The position numbers and the translations under genes are program-made. A model generated the notes under the pieces. It was not told where the DNA came from. It did no database searches and saw nothing but the letters and a program-made list of their open reading frames with translations. This document shows positions 1 through 8,430 of a DNA stretch of 56,766 bases, in pieces (within the stretch, counting starts at the first letter, position 1; the number at the start of each line of letters is the position of its first letter). Origin of the DNA: DRTC01 sp964521025 (GTDB taxonomy: Bacteria > Cloacimonadota > Cloacimonadia > Cloacimonadales > TCS61); contig CAZFPK010000017.1 in NCBI GenBank assembly GCA_964521025.1, forward strand, positions 1 through 56,766, read 5' to 3'.

Positions 1-2
1 GT

Positions 3-1022
3 TTCTTTATCGCTTCTCCCAAACTTTTTAAATTAATGGAAGATACAGGAAAGCATTACCTCGATAAAGATGGAAAAACTATTTATCAAGTTGAGTTCAA
101 TGGGAAAGAACTGGAAATGGTAAAGTTGGGAGATAATTATTTAGGTAGCGGGAAAAAAAAACAATGGAAAGAGAATGGTTTATTTAAAATTGTTTCTGGA
201 ATAAAAACAGGATGCAATGAAAAATACTTGAGATGTATTGATTATTGTCAGAAGAACTTTGATATGATTGAGAAATTAAATGTACTTAATGAAATAGAAA
301 TTAATAATATCAGCTCAGATGAGAAAAGAAATGGTATAAAGTCTAATGATAGATATTTCATATCTTTCGAAATGGGAAAACCAGCAGAAGCACAAGATGG
401 TCTTCTACCACAATATTATCAATCGAGTTCTAATATAGTAATTAATTGGTCTAAACAAGCAGTTTCTTCAATGAAAAAAGAAAAACATTCAGATCTTGCA
501 AATGATGAATTTAGATTTATTGATTATAGAAATAACATTTCAATCTCAATGACTGGTCAATATGCACCAACTTTCAGAATTTCAGTTACTCCAGTATTTG
601 TTAATGCTTCATCAAGAATAATTTGTAATTCAGCAAATGATAACTTATTTTTACTAGGAGTTTTAAATTCAAAATTTATGAAATTCTTATTTAAATCTGT
701 TATCAATCATTCAGTTGGAGTAGAAATTGATAATTTTAAAATTTCAAATTTTTTAAAAATTTATTCTAATGATAAAATTTATGAATTAGTTGAGTTAATA
801 CTTTTTAAACAAAAACAAAATCCCAAATACGATTATATGACCAACGAACAAATCGAAATCGACAAACTGGTTTACCAGATGTATAATTTAAACGAGGAGG
901 ATATCAAAGAAGTTGAGAACTGGTATTGGCGTCGTTATCCCAAGTTGGCGGAAGCGATAGAGAGAAATATGAAAGCAAAGCAAAATCAGGCTGCCAGCAA
1001 CGAGAAAGAAAGAAAGCAATGA
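3..1022 (+). CDS. N6-adenine DNA methyltransferase (Eco57I/type IIG-like), C-terminal part, 5' truncated by window edge
   Basis: The reading frame is open from the first complete codon (position 3), so the internal ATG at 36 is not the true start and most of the protein lies to the left. What remains is a target-recognition region. Near the start, after a conserved aromatic/glycine stretch, comes FKIVSGIKTGCNEKYL, which matches the TaqI-like C-terminal specificity domain of Eco57I-type adenine methylases. The C-terminus (EIDKLVYQMYNLNEEDIKEVENW) has the short helical tail common in type IIG enzymes. The catalytic NPPY motif and SAM site would be upstream and are not visible. The stop overlaps the next start by ATGA, so it is the first visible gene of a four-gene operon. 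The likely role is self-methylation or target recognition in a restriction or BREX/DISARM-like defence system. The family call is fairly firm; the exact system type is inferred. Confidence 0.75.
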   Translation, partial: FFIASPKLFKLMEDTGKHYLDKDGKTIYQVEFNGKELEMVKLGDNYLGSGKKKQWKENGLFKIVSGIKTGCNEKYLRCIDYCQKNFDMIEKLNVLNEIEINNISSDEKRNGIKSNDRYFISFEMGKPAEAQDGLLPQYYQSSSNIVINWSKQAVSSMKKEKHSDLANDEFRFIDYRNNISISMTGQYAPTFRISVTPVFVNASSRIICNSANDNLFLLGVLNSKFMKFLFKSVINHSVGVEIDNFKISNFLKIYSNDKIYELVELILFKQKQNPKYDYMTNEQIEIDKLVYQMYNLNEEDIKEVENWYWRRYPKLAEAIERNMKAKQNQAASNEKERKQ

Positions 1023-1762
1023 AAAAAGAGATTTTGCTGGAATTGATTGAGGAATACCGAACTACGGGCAGAAAGTATTTCAGTTTACACAAATTGAAAG
1101 AAGATCTATTTTTCCGTTATCCTGACTTCAAACCTGAAACTTTAAGGAAAAATATCTCTCGTTTTAAAGATGCCTGCATTATCACTTCAGCAGGCAGAGG
1201 TTGGTATTCCTTTCTTCAGAAGAAATTTGTTTTAAACACAGAGCCTGTCAGGAATATTGTTAATTTAATGAAACGAGAATTCCCCTTGCTGGATTTCAAT
1301 GTTTGGAGTACGGAACAGCTTACCTCTTATTTTCATCATATTCCGACTCGTTTTTTCGTCTTCATTTTTGCTGATAAATATGCTTTGCAGACAATTTATG
1401 AAAAATTGATCATTAAAGGGAAAAAAGTATTTTTGAATCCGTCATCCTCCGAAGCAGAGAAGATATTTAATATTGAAAGAGAAACAATAGTTTTACGACC
1501 CTCGATCAGTCAGGAACCAGTTGATGATCATCATTCAAAAATAGAAAAAATACTAGTTGATCTTCATATCGAAAAAGATAATTTAGCAATTGCAGATGAT
1601 TGGGAATATGAAATAATTTGTGAAAATATTGTTAGCAGAACAATCATTCAGATCGATGTATTCAATTACTATATAAGCCGCAGAAAACTATCAGCCACTT
1701 GTCCCCTACACACAATTTTAGACAAATATTGTGTAGGTGGGACAAGCAAAATAGAAAAATGA
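1019..1762 (+). CDS. AbiEi-like winged-helix protein (DUF6577-type), partner of AbiEii
   Basis: A 247-aa protein starting at ATG 1019, whose ATGA overlaps the methylase stop. An upstream in-frame start at 926 would lie inside the methylase gene and is rejected. The N-terminal ~70 residues look like a helix-turn-helix: LHKLKEDLF, ETLRKNISRF, then a beta wing AGRGWYSF, the usual layout of AbiEi-type antitoxin/regulator proteins. The middle holds a mixed alpha/beta region (WSTEQLTSYFHHIPTRFFVFIFADK) typical of the AbiEi C-terminal domain, where members bind DNA and neutralise or accompany the AbiEii nucleotidyltransferase. The next gene is an AbiEii homologue and is again translationally coupled, which supports the pairing. 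No signal peptide or membrane segment is seen. The family call rests on architecture and context. Confidence 0.6.
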   Translation: MKKEILLELIEEYRTTGRKYFSLHKLKEDLFFRYPDFKPETLRKNISRFKDACIITSAGRGWYSFLQKKFVLNTEPVRNIVNLMKREFPLLDFNVWSTEQLTSYFHHIPTRFFVFIFADKYALQTIYEKLIIKGKKVFLNPSSSEAEKIFNIERETIVLRPSISQEPVDDHHSKIEKILVDLHIEKDNLAIADDWEYEIICENIVSRTIIQIDVFNYYISRRKLSATCPLHTILDKYCVGGTSKIEK

Positions 1763-2823
1763 TAAAAGATCTCTGTTTTACAAAAGAGCACATACAAAGT
1801 TTCCGTAAAATATATAAGAAAGCAAATTCGGAGTTTATTGAAAAAACCGTTTATGCTTTTGAATTACTTTCATTATTGGTAGAATCAAAAATGGAGTTCG
1901 TTTTCAAAGGAGGGACATCATTGCTGCTTGTTTTACCTGAACCACAAAGATTATCCGTTGATGTCGATATTGTTGGAGAGATTGACACTTCACACTTCCC
2001 AGTCATTATAAAGAATTCAAGATTTGTGCGTTTCGAAGAAGATGAACGAAATAGAAACGATTTGATAAAGCACTTTAAGTTTTATTTCAATTCTGTTTTC
2101 ACTCCTCAAGAACAATATATTCTTTTAGATGTGGTCCTAAAAAAACACAATTTTCCAAATGTTCAATTCAAGACTCTGAAATCTATCTTTCATGAATTTA
2201 CCCATGAAATTAGAGTAAATGTTCCCCTGATAGATTCATTATTAGCAGATAAACTTTCAGCTTTCGCACCCAATACAATTGGCATTCCTTATGATGAAAA
2301 AAGCAAGAGTCGAAAAATTGGTATAATCAAGCAACTTTTTGATATTTCAATTTTGTTTGATTATTCGGAAAATCTTGATTTGCTAAAAAGAACTTACAAA
2401 GCTTCCTACGATTTTGAATCAGATTTAAGAGACGATAAACATACGATTTCAGACTGTTTGAACGATACGATAAAGACTGCATATTTGATATCTCAAGCAA
2501 AATTGCGGGGTAGTGAATATAACGCAAAACTTGAGATAATTGAATACGGTTGTAGAAATTTGATATACTATCTTTTAGATGGATCTTTCTCAATCAATAG
2601 TGCAAAAACACCAGCTTCAAAAGCTGCTTTCCTTGCCTCGTTGATACTACACAATCGAGACATCACTTTTGAAGAATTAAAATATAATTCCAAAAAAATT
2701 GAGTTGATAAAGAATAAGCAATTAGCAGGAAAATATAAAATCCTAAACAAGCTGAAAACATTTATGCCCGAAGCATATTATTATTGGTTTCTTGTCTCGC
2801 AAATTGAAGAAGGTAAATTATGA
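1759..2823 (+). CDS. AbiEii/AbiGii-type nucleotidyltransferase
   Basis: A 354-aa protein. I chose ATG 1759 (MIKDLCFT) because it overlaps the previous stop as ATGA; the longer frame from 1699 runs into the upstream gene. Around residues 45-75 the sequence FVFKGGTSLLLVLPEPQRLS followed by VDVDIVGE matches the DNA polymerase-beta-like nucleotidyltransferase signature of AbiEii proteins (GGTSL, then R-S-x-D-x-D). A later stretch, DSLLADKLSAFAP, corresponds to the conserved K-L-x-A-(F/L) segment of the family. In type IV toxin-antitoxin/abortive infection systems such enzymes add nucleotides to RNA (GTP use was shown for AbiEii; tRNA 3'-end modification for related toxins). Here the pair is embedded between a methylase and a helicase, so it may serve as the effector arm of a larger system rather than a stand-alone module. 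Both catalytic aspartates are present. Confidence 0.8.
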   Translation: MIKDLCFTKEHIQSFRKIYKKANSEFIEKTVYAFELLSLLVESKMEFVFKGGTSLLLVLPEPQRLSVDVDIVGEIDTSHFPVIIKNSRFVRFEEDERNRNDLIKHFKFYFNSVFTPQEQYILLDVVLKKHNFPNVQFKTLKSIFHEFTHEIRVNVPLIDSLLADKLSAFAPNTIGIPYDEKSKSRKIGIIKQLFDISILFDYSENLDLLKRTYKASYDFESDLRDDKHTISDCLNDTIKTAYLISQAKLRGSEYNAKLEIIEYGCRNLIYYLLDGSFSINSAKTPASKAAFLASLILHNRDITFEELKYNSKKIELIKNKQLAGKYKILNKLKTFMPEAYYYWFLVSQIEEGKL

Positions 2824-5800
2824 TCAGCCGTTCGGATATAATCGATAATAGAAAACTTTTCTTAAAAGATGCCATCAATGATATGTTGGAAGGTAGTGAT
2901 AAAATAAAATTTGCAGTCGGTTATTTATATCTTTCCGGTTTCTATCAAATTGCCGATAATCTGGAGAAATTGGAAGAAGCTAAAATCTTAATTGGTTCAA
3001 ACCTTAATAGTCAATTAATGGAAGCTCTGGCAGAAACAATTCAACCTGAAGAATTAAAAGAAGAATTCTCAAAAGTAAAATTTCAAAGGCAATTGGAAAA
3101 AGATAAAATAAGAAGAAATATCGGAGAAAAGATAACGCAAAATTTACAAGCTCTTCCTCATTCCATCAAAAGACAGAGAGAGATCCAAAAGCTTGTTTCT
3201 CTCGTAAAGAGTAATAAAATAAAGATAAAAGTTTATACCAAATATCCGCTTCATGCTAAAGCGTATCTTTTTAAATATAAAGATAATATCGCTTCAGCTT
3301 CCCGTTCCGAAGGTATTGCTGTTGTTGGTTCATCCAATCTGACGATGAGCGGATTTTATCATAATACCGAACTAAATACTTATGTTAGGGGACAAAAGAA
3401 TTTTGAAGAGTTGAATCTTTGGTTCGATGAATTATGGAAGGAAGCGGTTCCTTTTGAAGATTCGCTAAAGACAATTTTTGAAAACTCGTGGGCAATCAAA
3501 ACCGTAAATCCGTATGATATTTATATTCTCACTTTGTATCATTTAATCAAAAGTTCAATCGAAAAAAAATCCGTAACTATTTGGAATTGGGAAGGTATGC
3601 CGCATTTATTCCCATTTCAGAAAGTAGCAATCATGCAGGCTTATGAATGGCTTCAAAAATATAATGGAGTATTTATTTGTGATGTTGTGGGTTTGGGAAA
3701 AACATATATTGGAGCAGGTTTATTAAAGCATCTTAATAAAAGAGTTCTGATCATCTCACCACCGGGTTTGATAGATATGTGGAAACGCTTCAAAGAACGA
3801 TTTGAATTCGATGCGGAAGTAATTTCCAGAGGAATGTTGTATCGTGGTATTTATGATAATAAAAGTGTTCTTAAGAAATATGAACGAAGAGATGTCGTAC
3901 TCATCGATGAAAGTCATCACTTCCGAAATAATGATACTAAAATGTACCGTGAACTGCAACCGTTTCTCATTGGAAAACAAGTCATTTTGATGACTGCAAC
4001 TCCGCAAAACACAACACCCTGGAATGTTTATAATCAGATAAAACTGTTTCATCAGACAGAAGAAAATATTTTTCCCAATAAATATGAAGAACCTCATTTA
4101 CGAAATCTTTTTAATAAAGTGGAAAAGAATGAATACAAGCTCCCTGATTTGTTAAAATACATCGTAATTAGACGAACAAGAAAACATATCAAACAATTTT
4201 ATGTAAGTGAAGATTATAATATTCAATTTCCAAAACGAGAATTGAGAACAGAGGTTTACAGCATCAATGAAACTTACAATAATCTGTACGATAGTATTAA
4301 TGAATTACTTAAGCAGTTAAAATATGCTCGTTATAATTTATGGAAATATGTAAAACCGGAAAAGCAGGAAGTTGAACCATACATTCAATTGAAGAAAGTT
4401 ATAAGAACTTTGAAAATTTTTCATAAAATAAATCTATTTAAAAGATTAGAGAGTTCGATTTTTGCTTTCAGAGTAAGTATTTCAAATTTAATTAATATTT
4501 ACTCAAAATTTTTAAGAATTATCGAAGAAAAATATATTGTGCCAGCAGGAGAGAAAATCCAGGAACAAATATACCGTTATGAACTCGATGATATCTGGGA
4601 TAAAATAGATGGATTAACTAAAGATTATAAAACCGATGATTTTAACATCGAAAAATTAAAATCCGACTTGAAGTTCGATCTTAAAATATTCAACCAAGTG
4701 CATAAATATTTGGAAACTATTCCTGACGATGATGATTGTAAATATGATAAACTAGTAGAAATAATAAATGATCTTCAAGAAAATAAAGAAGAGAGAAAAG
4801 TTCTGATATTCAGCGAATATGCAGATACTGTTGAATATCTTCATAAAAGAATTTCTAGAGAATTCAGCAATTCTGAAGTTGTAAGCGGTCGGACATCAGG
4901 AAATGATGAAAAAATCAGTACTTTTTCTCCAATCGCAAATGAGTATAACGGAGATAAAGTTGTTGATATTTTAGTTGCCACAGATATTGTTAGCGAAGGA
5001 TTCAACCTTCAAGATTGTTCTTCAGTAATAAATTATGATCTTCACTGGAATCCGGTTAGATTAATTCAACGAGCAGGTAGAGTGGATCGCATTGGCAGCG
5101 AAGCTGATAAAATTTATGTCAGGAACTTTCTCCCGGTAACTCAAGTTGAAAAAGAAATAAAGATCAAAGAAAAATTAGAAAGAAGGATCAAAGAAATTCA
5201 TAGATATATCGGTGAAGATGAAAAGATATTAACTGAACAAGAAAAATTAAATGATTCGGCTTTATATACTATTTATGATAAAAGAGATATTGAAGAATTG
5301 GAAGCATTAGAAGAACCTGATTTCACTTTGGATGAAGCTGAACAAATAATTCGTAATCTCATGAAAATGGAACCGGAGTATATGTATTTAATTACTAAAA
5401 TGCAATTGGGATTACATTCATCAAAAAGAGCAGATAAAATGAAAGGTTCTTATGCTTTTTTCCGTTCAGGAGAATACTGCAAATTATTTATAAAAAAAGA
5501 GGAAAAGATATTTAGTGATATAAACGATATAATAACAGAAATAAAATGCGAACCATGTGAGATCGAACAAAATACTAAAGAGCAGGATGTTAATTTCTTT
5601 TTTGATAATATCAACTATTTGAATGATCATTTCAAGGAATTAATTAATGAAGAAAGTCAAAATATTAAAATTCATATCGAAATAAGAAAAGCCAAACAAA
5701 AACTACAGGTTTTGATTAGAGATAAAACCGATTCAATTGATTTTATTGAAAATGCCGAAAAAATAGATAAAGTATTAAATGCACGCTTTCCATACCATTT

Positions 5801-5960
5801 AATACCGTTACTTAAAAGAATAAATAAAGAAGAAAAAGACGATAATTTCTTTTCGGAACTGGTAAAATTATATAATTCAGAGAAACTTTCAGAAATTTTT
5901 ATTAATGACCCAGGGAAAAAAGAACCAATCGAGTTTATTTGTGGTGAAATCATAAAATAA
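2820..5960 (+). CDS. Phospholipase-D nuclease / SNF2-family helicase fusion
   Basis: A 1046-aa protein; ATG 2820 overlaps the previous stop as ATGA. The N-terminal domain (about 1-215) is phospholipase-D-like with one HKD-type motif: H145-x-K147 followed by GSSNLTMSG at 170-178. A superfamily-2 helicase follows: Walker A GLGKT at 291-295, DESH box at 363-366, MTATP at 391-395. The second RecA lobe carries VATDIVSEGFNLQ and the arginine finger motif LIQRAGRVDRIG. A long insertion between the lobes (about 480-640) and a roughly 250-aa charged C-terminal tail are unassigned. PLD-helicase fusions of this sort occur in defence islands, and separate PLD (DrmC) and SNF2 (DrmD) proteins are parts of DISARM. 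The probable activity is ATP-driven DNA translocation with HKD-dependent cleavage. The stop overlaps the Shine-Dalgarno of murC. Confidence 0.85.
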   Translation: MISRSDIIDNRKLFLKDAINDMLEGSDKIKFAVGYLYLSGFYQIADNLEKLEEAKILIGSNLNSQLMEALAETIQPEELKEEFSKVKFQRQLEKDKIRRNIGEKITQNLQALPHSIKRQREIQKLVSLVKSNKIKIKVYTKYPLHAKAYLFKYKDNIASASRSEGIAVVGSSNLTMSGFYHNTELNTYVRGQKNFEELNLWFDELWKEAVPFEDSLKTIFENSWAIKTVNPYDIYILTLYHLIKSSIEKKSVTIWNWEGMPHLFPFQKVAIMQAYEWLQKYNGVFICDVVGLGKTYIGAGLLKHLNKRVLIISPPGLIDMWKRFKERFEFDAEVISRGMLYRGIYDNKSVLKKYERRDVVLIDESHHFRNNDTKMYRELQPFLIGKQVILMTATPQNTTPWNVYNQIKLFHQTEENIFPNKYEEPHLRNLFNKVEKNEYKLPDLLKYIVIRRTRKHIKQFYVSEDYNIQFPKRELRTEVYSINETYNNLYDSINELLKQLKYARYNLWKYVKPEKQEVEPYIQLKKVIRTLKIFHKINLFKRLESSIFAFRVSISNLINIYSKFLRIIEEKYIVPAGEKIQEQIYRYELDDIWDKIDGLTKDYKTDDFNIEKLKSDLKFDLKIFNQVHKYLETIPDDDDCKYDKLVEIINDLQENKEERKVLIFSEYADTVEYLHKRISREFSNSEVVSGRTSGNDEKISTFSPIANEYNGDKVVDILVATDIVSEGFNLQDCSSVINYDLHWNPVRLIQRAGRVDRIGSEADKIYVRNFLPVTQVEKEIKIKEKLERRIKEIHRYIGEDEKILTEQEKLNDSALYTIYDKRDIEELEALEEPDFTLDEAEQIIRNLMKMEPEYMYLITKMQLGLHSSKRADKMKGSYAFFRSGEYCKLFIKKEEKIFSDINDIITEIKCEPCEIEQNTKEQDVNFFFDNINYLNDHFKELINEESQNIKIHIEIRKAKQKLQVLIRDKTDSIDFIENAEKIDKVLNARFPYHLIPLLKRINKEEKDDNFFSELVKLYNSEKLSEIFINDPGKKEPIEFICGEIIK

Positions 5961-5969
5961 GGATCAATT

Positions 5970-7328
5970 ATGCTCGGTAGAACAAAAAAAATCCATTTCG
6001 TCGGCATCGGCGGCATCGGGATGAGCGGAATCGCAGAACTGCTATTAAATCAAGGCTTCGAGATCAGCGGTTCGGATATGCACTTAACCAAAATCACTAA
6101 ACATTTGCTGGAAAAAGGAGCAAAAATCACGAAAGGTCATAAATCTGAATTGATCAAAGATGCAGATGTTGTTGTCAAATCATCTGCAGTGAAAAACGAC
6201 AATCCTGAAGTGGCAGCTGCTCTCTCCCGAAAAATCCCAGTGATCAGGCGTGCAGAAATGCTTTCCGAAATAATGCGGATGAGTTACGGGATCGGAATTG
6301 CCGGAACACACGGAAAAACTTCGACCACCTCGATGGTCGGTATGGTTCTCTCGGCAGCAAAACTCGAACCGACTGTGATCGTCGGTGGAATCGTTAACAA
6401 TTTCGGATCGAACAATCTTCTCGGTTCCGGAAAATACATTGTTGTGGAAGCCGATGAATTCGACCGTTCCTTCTTGAGTTTGAGTCCTATCATTGCAGGA
6501 ATAACGAATATAGACGCAGATCATCTCGATTGCTATAAAGATCTGAAGAGTATCAAAAAAGCATTTATCGAATATGCTAATAAAGTTCCGTTTTTCGGTA
6601 GTGTGATCGTTTGTCTCGATGATCACGGAGTACAGTCGATCATTCCGGAAATCAAAAAAGAGATAGTTACTTACGGACTTTCCAAACAGGCAAATTTGCG
6701 AGCGGAAAACATCGAAATGAAAGATTTCAAATCCGATTATATCACTGTATTTGATAGAAAAAAATTGGGAAAGATAAAATTGAATGTAATGGGAGTCCAT
6801 AATATTTTGAATTCACTTCTTGCGATTGCATCCGGTTTGGAACTTGATATTCCATTTCCTGAAATACAAAAAGGATTGTCTGAATATAATGGAGTCTTTC
6901 GCAGGTTCGAATTCAAAGGTGAAAAAAACGGGATCGCTGTTTATGATGATTATGCTCATCATCCGACAGAGATCGAAGCAACCTTGAAAGGGATCAAAGA
7001 AAATACGAAAAAGCGGATAATCGTAGTTTTCCAACCTCATTTATTTTCACGGACAAGAGATTTTTACCGGGAATTCGGTCGTTCATTTTTCCAATCGGAT
7101 TTATTGATTGTAACTCCAATTTATCCGGCAAGAGAAAAACCGCTTCCGGAAATTTCCGGAAAAATGATCGCAGATGCAGCCACTCAATCCGGTCATAAAA
7201 ATGTTCATTATGTTGAATCGAATGATCAAATTATCAGCCAAATCGATGAAGTTGCAAAACCTGAAGATATTGTGATTACGATGGGAGCAGGAAATATTTA
7301 TCGATTTGGCGAGAAGTTTATTGGTTGA
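5970..7328 (+). CDS. murC: UDP-N-acetylmuramate--L-alanine ligase
   Basis: A 452-aa cytoplasmic ligase of peptidoglycan precursor synthesis that joins L-Ala to UDP-MurNAc using ATP. The N-terminal Rossmann domain shows GIGGIGMSG at 12-20, the ATP loop GTHGKTSTT is at 112-120, EADEFDRSF follows in the central domain, and DDYAHHPTE marks the C-terminal lobe. Length matches the family. The ribosome site AAGGA sits 6 nt before ATG and overlaps the stop codon of the upstream helicase gene, leaving no room for an intergenic promoter. It opens a murC-murB-ftsQ-ftsA-ftsZ series, the standard second half of a dcw cluster. Its normal upstream partners (murG, ftsW) are replaced by defence genes here. 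Confidence 0.97.
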   Translation: MLGRTKKIHFVGIGGIGMSGIAELLLNQGFEISGSDMHLTKITKHLLEKGAKITKGHKSELIKDADVVVKSSAVKNDNPEVAAALSRKIPVIRRAEMLSEIMRMSYGIGIAGTHGKTSTTSMVGMVLSAAKLEPTVIVGGIVNNFGSNNLLGSGKYIVVEADEFDRSFLSLSPIIAGITNIDADHLDCYKDLKSIKKAFIEYANKVPFFGSVIVCLDDHGVQSIIPEIKKEIVTYGLSKQANLRAENIEMKDFKSDYITVFDRKKLGKIKLNVMGVHNILNSLLAIASGLELDIPFPEIQKGLSEYNGVFRRFEFKGEKNGIAVYDDYAHHPTEIEATLKGIKENTKKRIIVVFQPHLFSRTRDFYREFGRSFFQSDLLIVTPIYPAREKPLPEISGKMIADAATQSGHKNVHYVESNDQIISQIDEVAKPEDIVITMGAGNIYRFGEKFIG

Positions 7329-7396
7329 ATTGGTTGAATTGGTTGAATTGGTTAAAATGGTTGAATTGGGGGAGATTTGTTGAATCAGTTGAATTA
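7321..7396 (+). repeat. Short tandem repeat of a TTGGTTGAAT-like decamer
   Basis: Immediately after the murC stop, the unit TTGGTTGAAT is repeated about four times in perfect or near-perfect phase and then decays (TTGGTTAAAA, TGGTTGAATT, TCAGTTGAATT). The same word recurs inside the palindromic elements near 11670 and 12690. The rest of the murC-murB gap (about 210 nt) is AT-rich with no other clear signal. The function is unknown; slippage during replication would make its length variable. Confidence 0.8.
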
Positions 7397-7542
7397 GGAG
7401 AAATATGCTTTTTTTATCCTTCACATAAAGTAATTCTCTCAGATAAGATCGGAAAGTTATCGTTGAATATGTAAAAATATTTAACTTCACACACGGTTTC
7501 AAAATAATAAATAAATTTGTGAAATTCGTGTAATTTGCGGAT

Positions 7543-8430
7543 GTGAAAAAAATGGAAAAAGAAATTGACAAAAAATCGCTAACTCCAAATATTTCAACGA
7601 GTTGTTTGAAGGAATACTCATATATCAAAATCGGGGAGGAAGCAAAGTATCTCTTTATACCACAATCAGATAGCGAATTAAGGAAAATCATAAAAAAAGC
7701 AAGACAGGAAAATATTGAAGTTGTTCCGTTAGGCGGATGTTCAAATATACTTTTTGGAAATACCAAAGACCGTTTTCTTATTCTTGATCATGATCTACCG
7801 ATGGCTTTCAATGTGCATTACGACGAAGTTGTGGTTTCCGCCAATTATCCACTTAACAGTTTCATTCAAGATTTGCGGAAATATGAATTAGGCGGATTGG
7901 AATTTATATATGGAATTCCGGCTCATTTGGGTGGAGCGATCTGTATGAATGCCGGAGCATTCGGGCATAATATTTCCGAATTTGTGAATTGGATCCAGAT
8001 TATGGATAAATCCGGAAGACGAAAGATCCTTGATCGCGAAGAGATCACATTTGGTTATCGAAGAAGTTCTTTAAATGGTTTTGTTCTGGTTGCGGGATTC
8101 AATCTGAAATCTAAAAAAAGAGAAGAAATCAATGCGGATATGAAAAAATACCTGCAAAAAAGAAAAGAAAAACATCCATACAATTTCCCGAGTTTGGGCA
8201 GCATTTTCAAAAATCCAAAAAGTCAAACTGCCGGTAAATTGATCGAGGAATGCGGCTTAAAAGGTCAAAATTCCGGAGATGCTGAAATCAGTAGAAAACA
8301 TGCAAATTTCATTGTTAATAAAGGAAAGGCTACTTTTCAAAATGTGATGCATTTGATAAAACTTAGCCGGAATAAAGTGTATGAAAAACATCAGATAAAA
8401 CTGGAATTGGAAATAAAGGTGATCAATTGA
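7543..8430 (+). CDS. murB: UDP-N-acetylenolpyruvoylglucosamine reductase
   Basis: A 295-aa FAD-dependent reductase that converts UDP-GlcNAc-enolpyruvate to UDP-MurNAc using NADPH. FAD-binding features are visible: PLGGCSNILF near 66-75, then GIPAHLGGAICMNAGAFG. The substrate domain has GYRRSS, GSIFKNP and AGKLIEECGLKG, ending with KHANFIVN, the pattern of the ~300-aa (Bacillus-type) MurB. The frame can start at GTG 7543 or ATG 7552; neither has a strong Shine-Dalgarno, so the exact start is uncertain. Its stop overlaps the ftsQ start, consistent with co-translation in the dcw operon. Confidence 0.95.
   Translation: MKKMEKEIDKKSLTPNISTSCLKEYSYIKIGEEAKYLFIPQSDSELRKIIKKARQENIEVVPLGGCSNILFGNTKDRFLILDHDLPMAFNVHYDEVVVSANYPLNSFIQDLRKYELGGLEFIYGIPAHLGGAICMNAGAFGHNISEFVNWIQIMDKSGRRKILDREEITFGYRRSSLNGFVLVAGFNLKSKKREEINADMKKYLQKRKEKHPYNFPSLGSIFKNPKSQTAGKLIEECGLKGQNSGDAEISRKHANFIVNKGKATFQNVMHLIKLSRNKVYEKHQIKLELEIKVIN

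Noticed and set aside
6180..6800. 206-codon minus-strand frame inside murC
   Set aside because: Shadow of the well-conserved murC frame, with no ribosome site and no family features.
7101..7766. 221-codon minus-strand frame with NSTNSTN repeats
   Set aside because: It is the reverse of the TTGGTTGAAT repeat and overlaps the ends of murC and murB; the composition is an artefact of the repeat.
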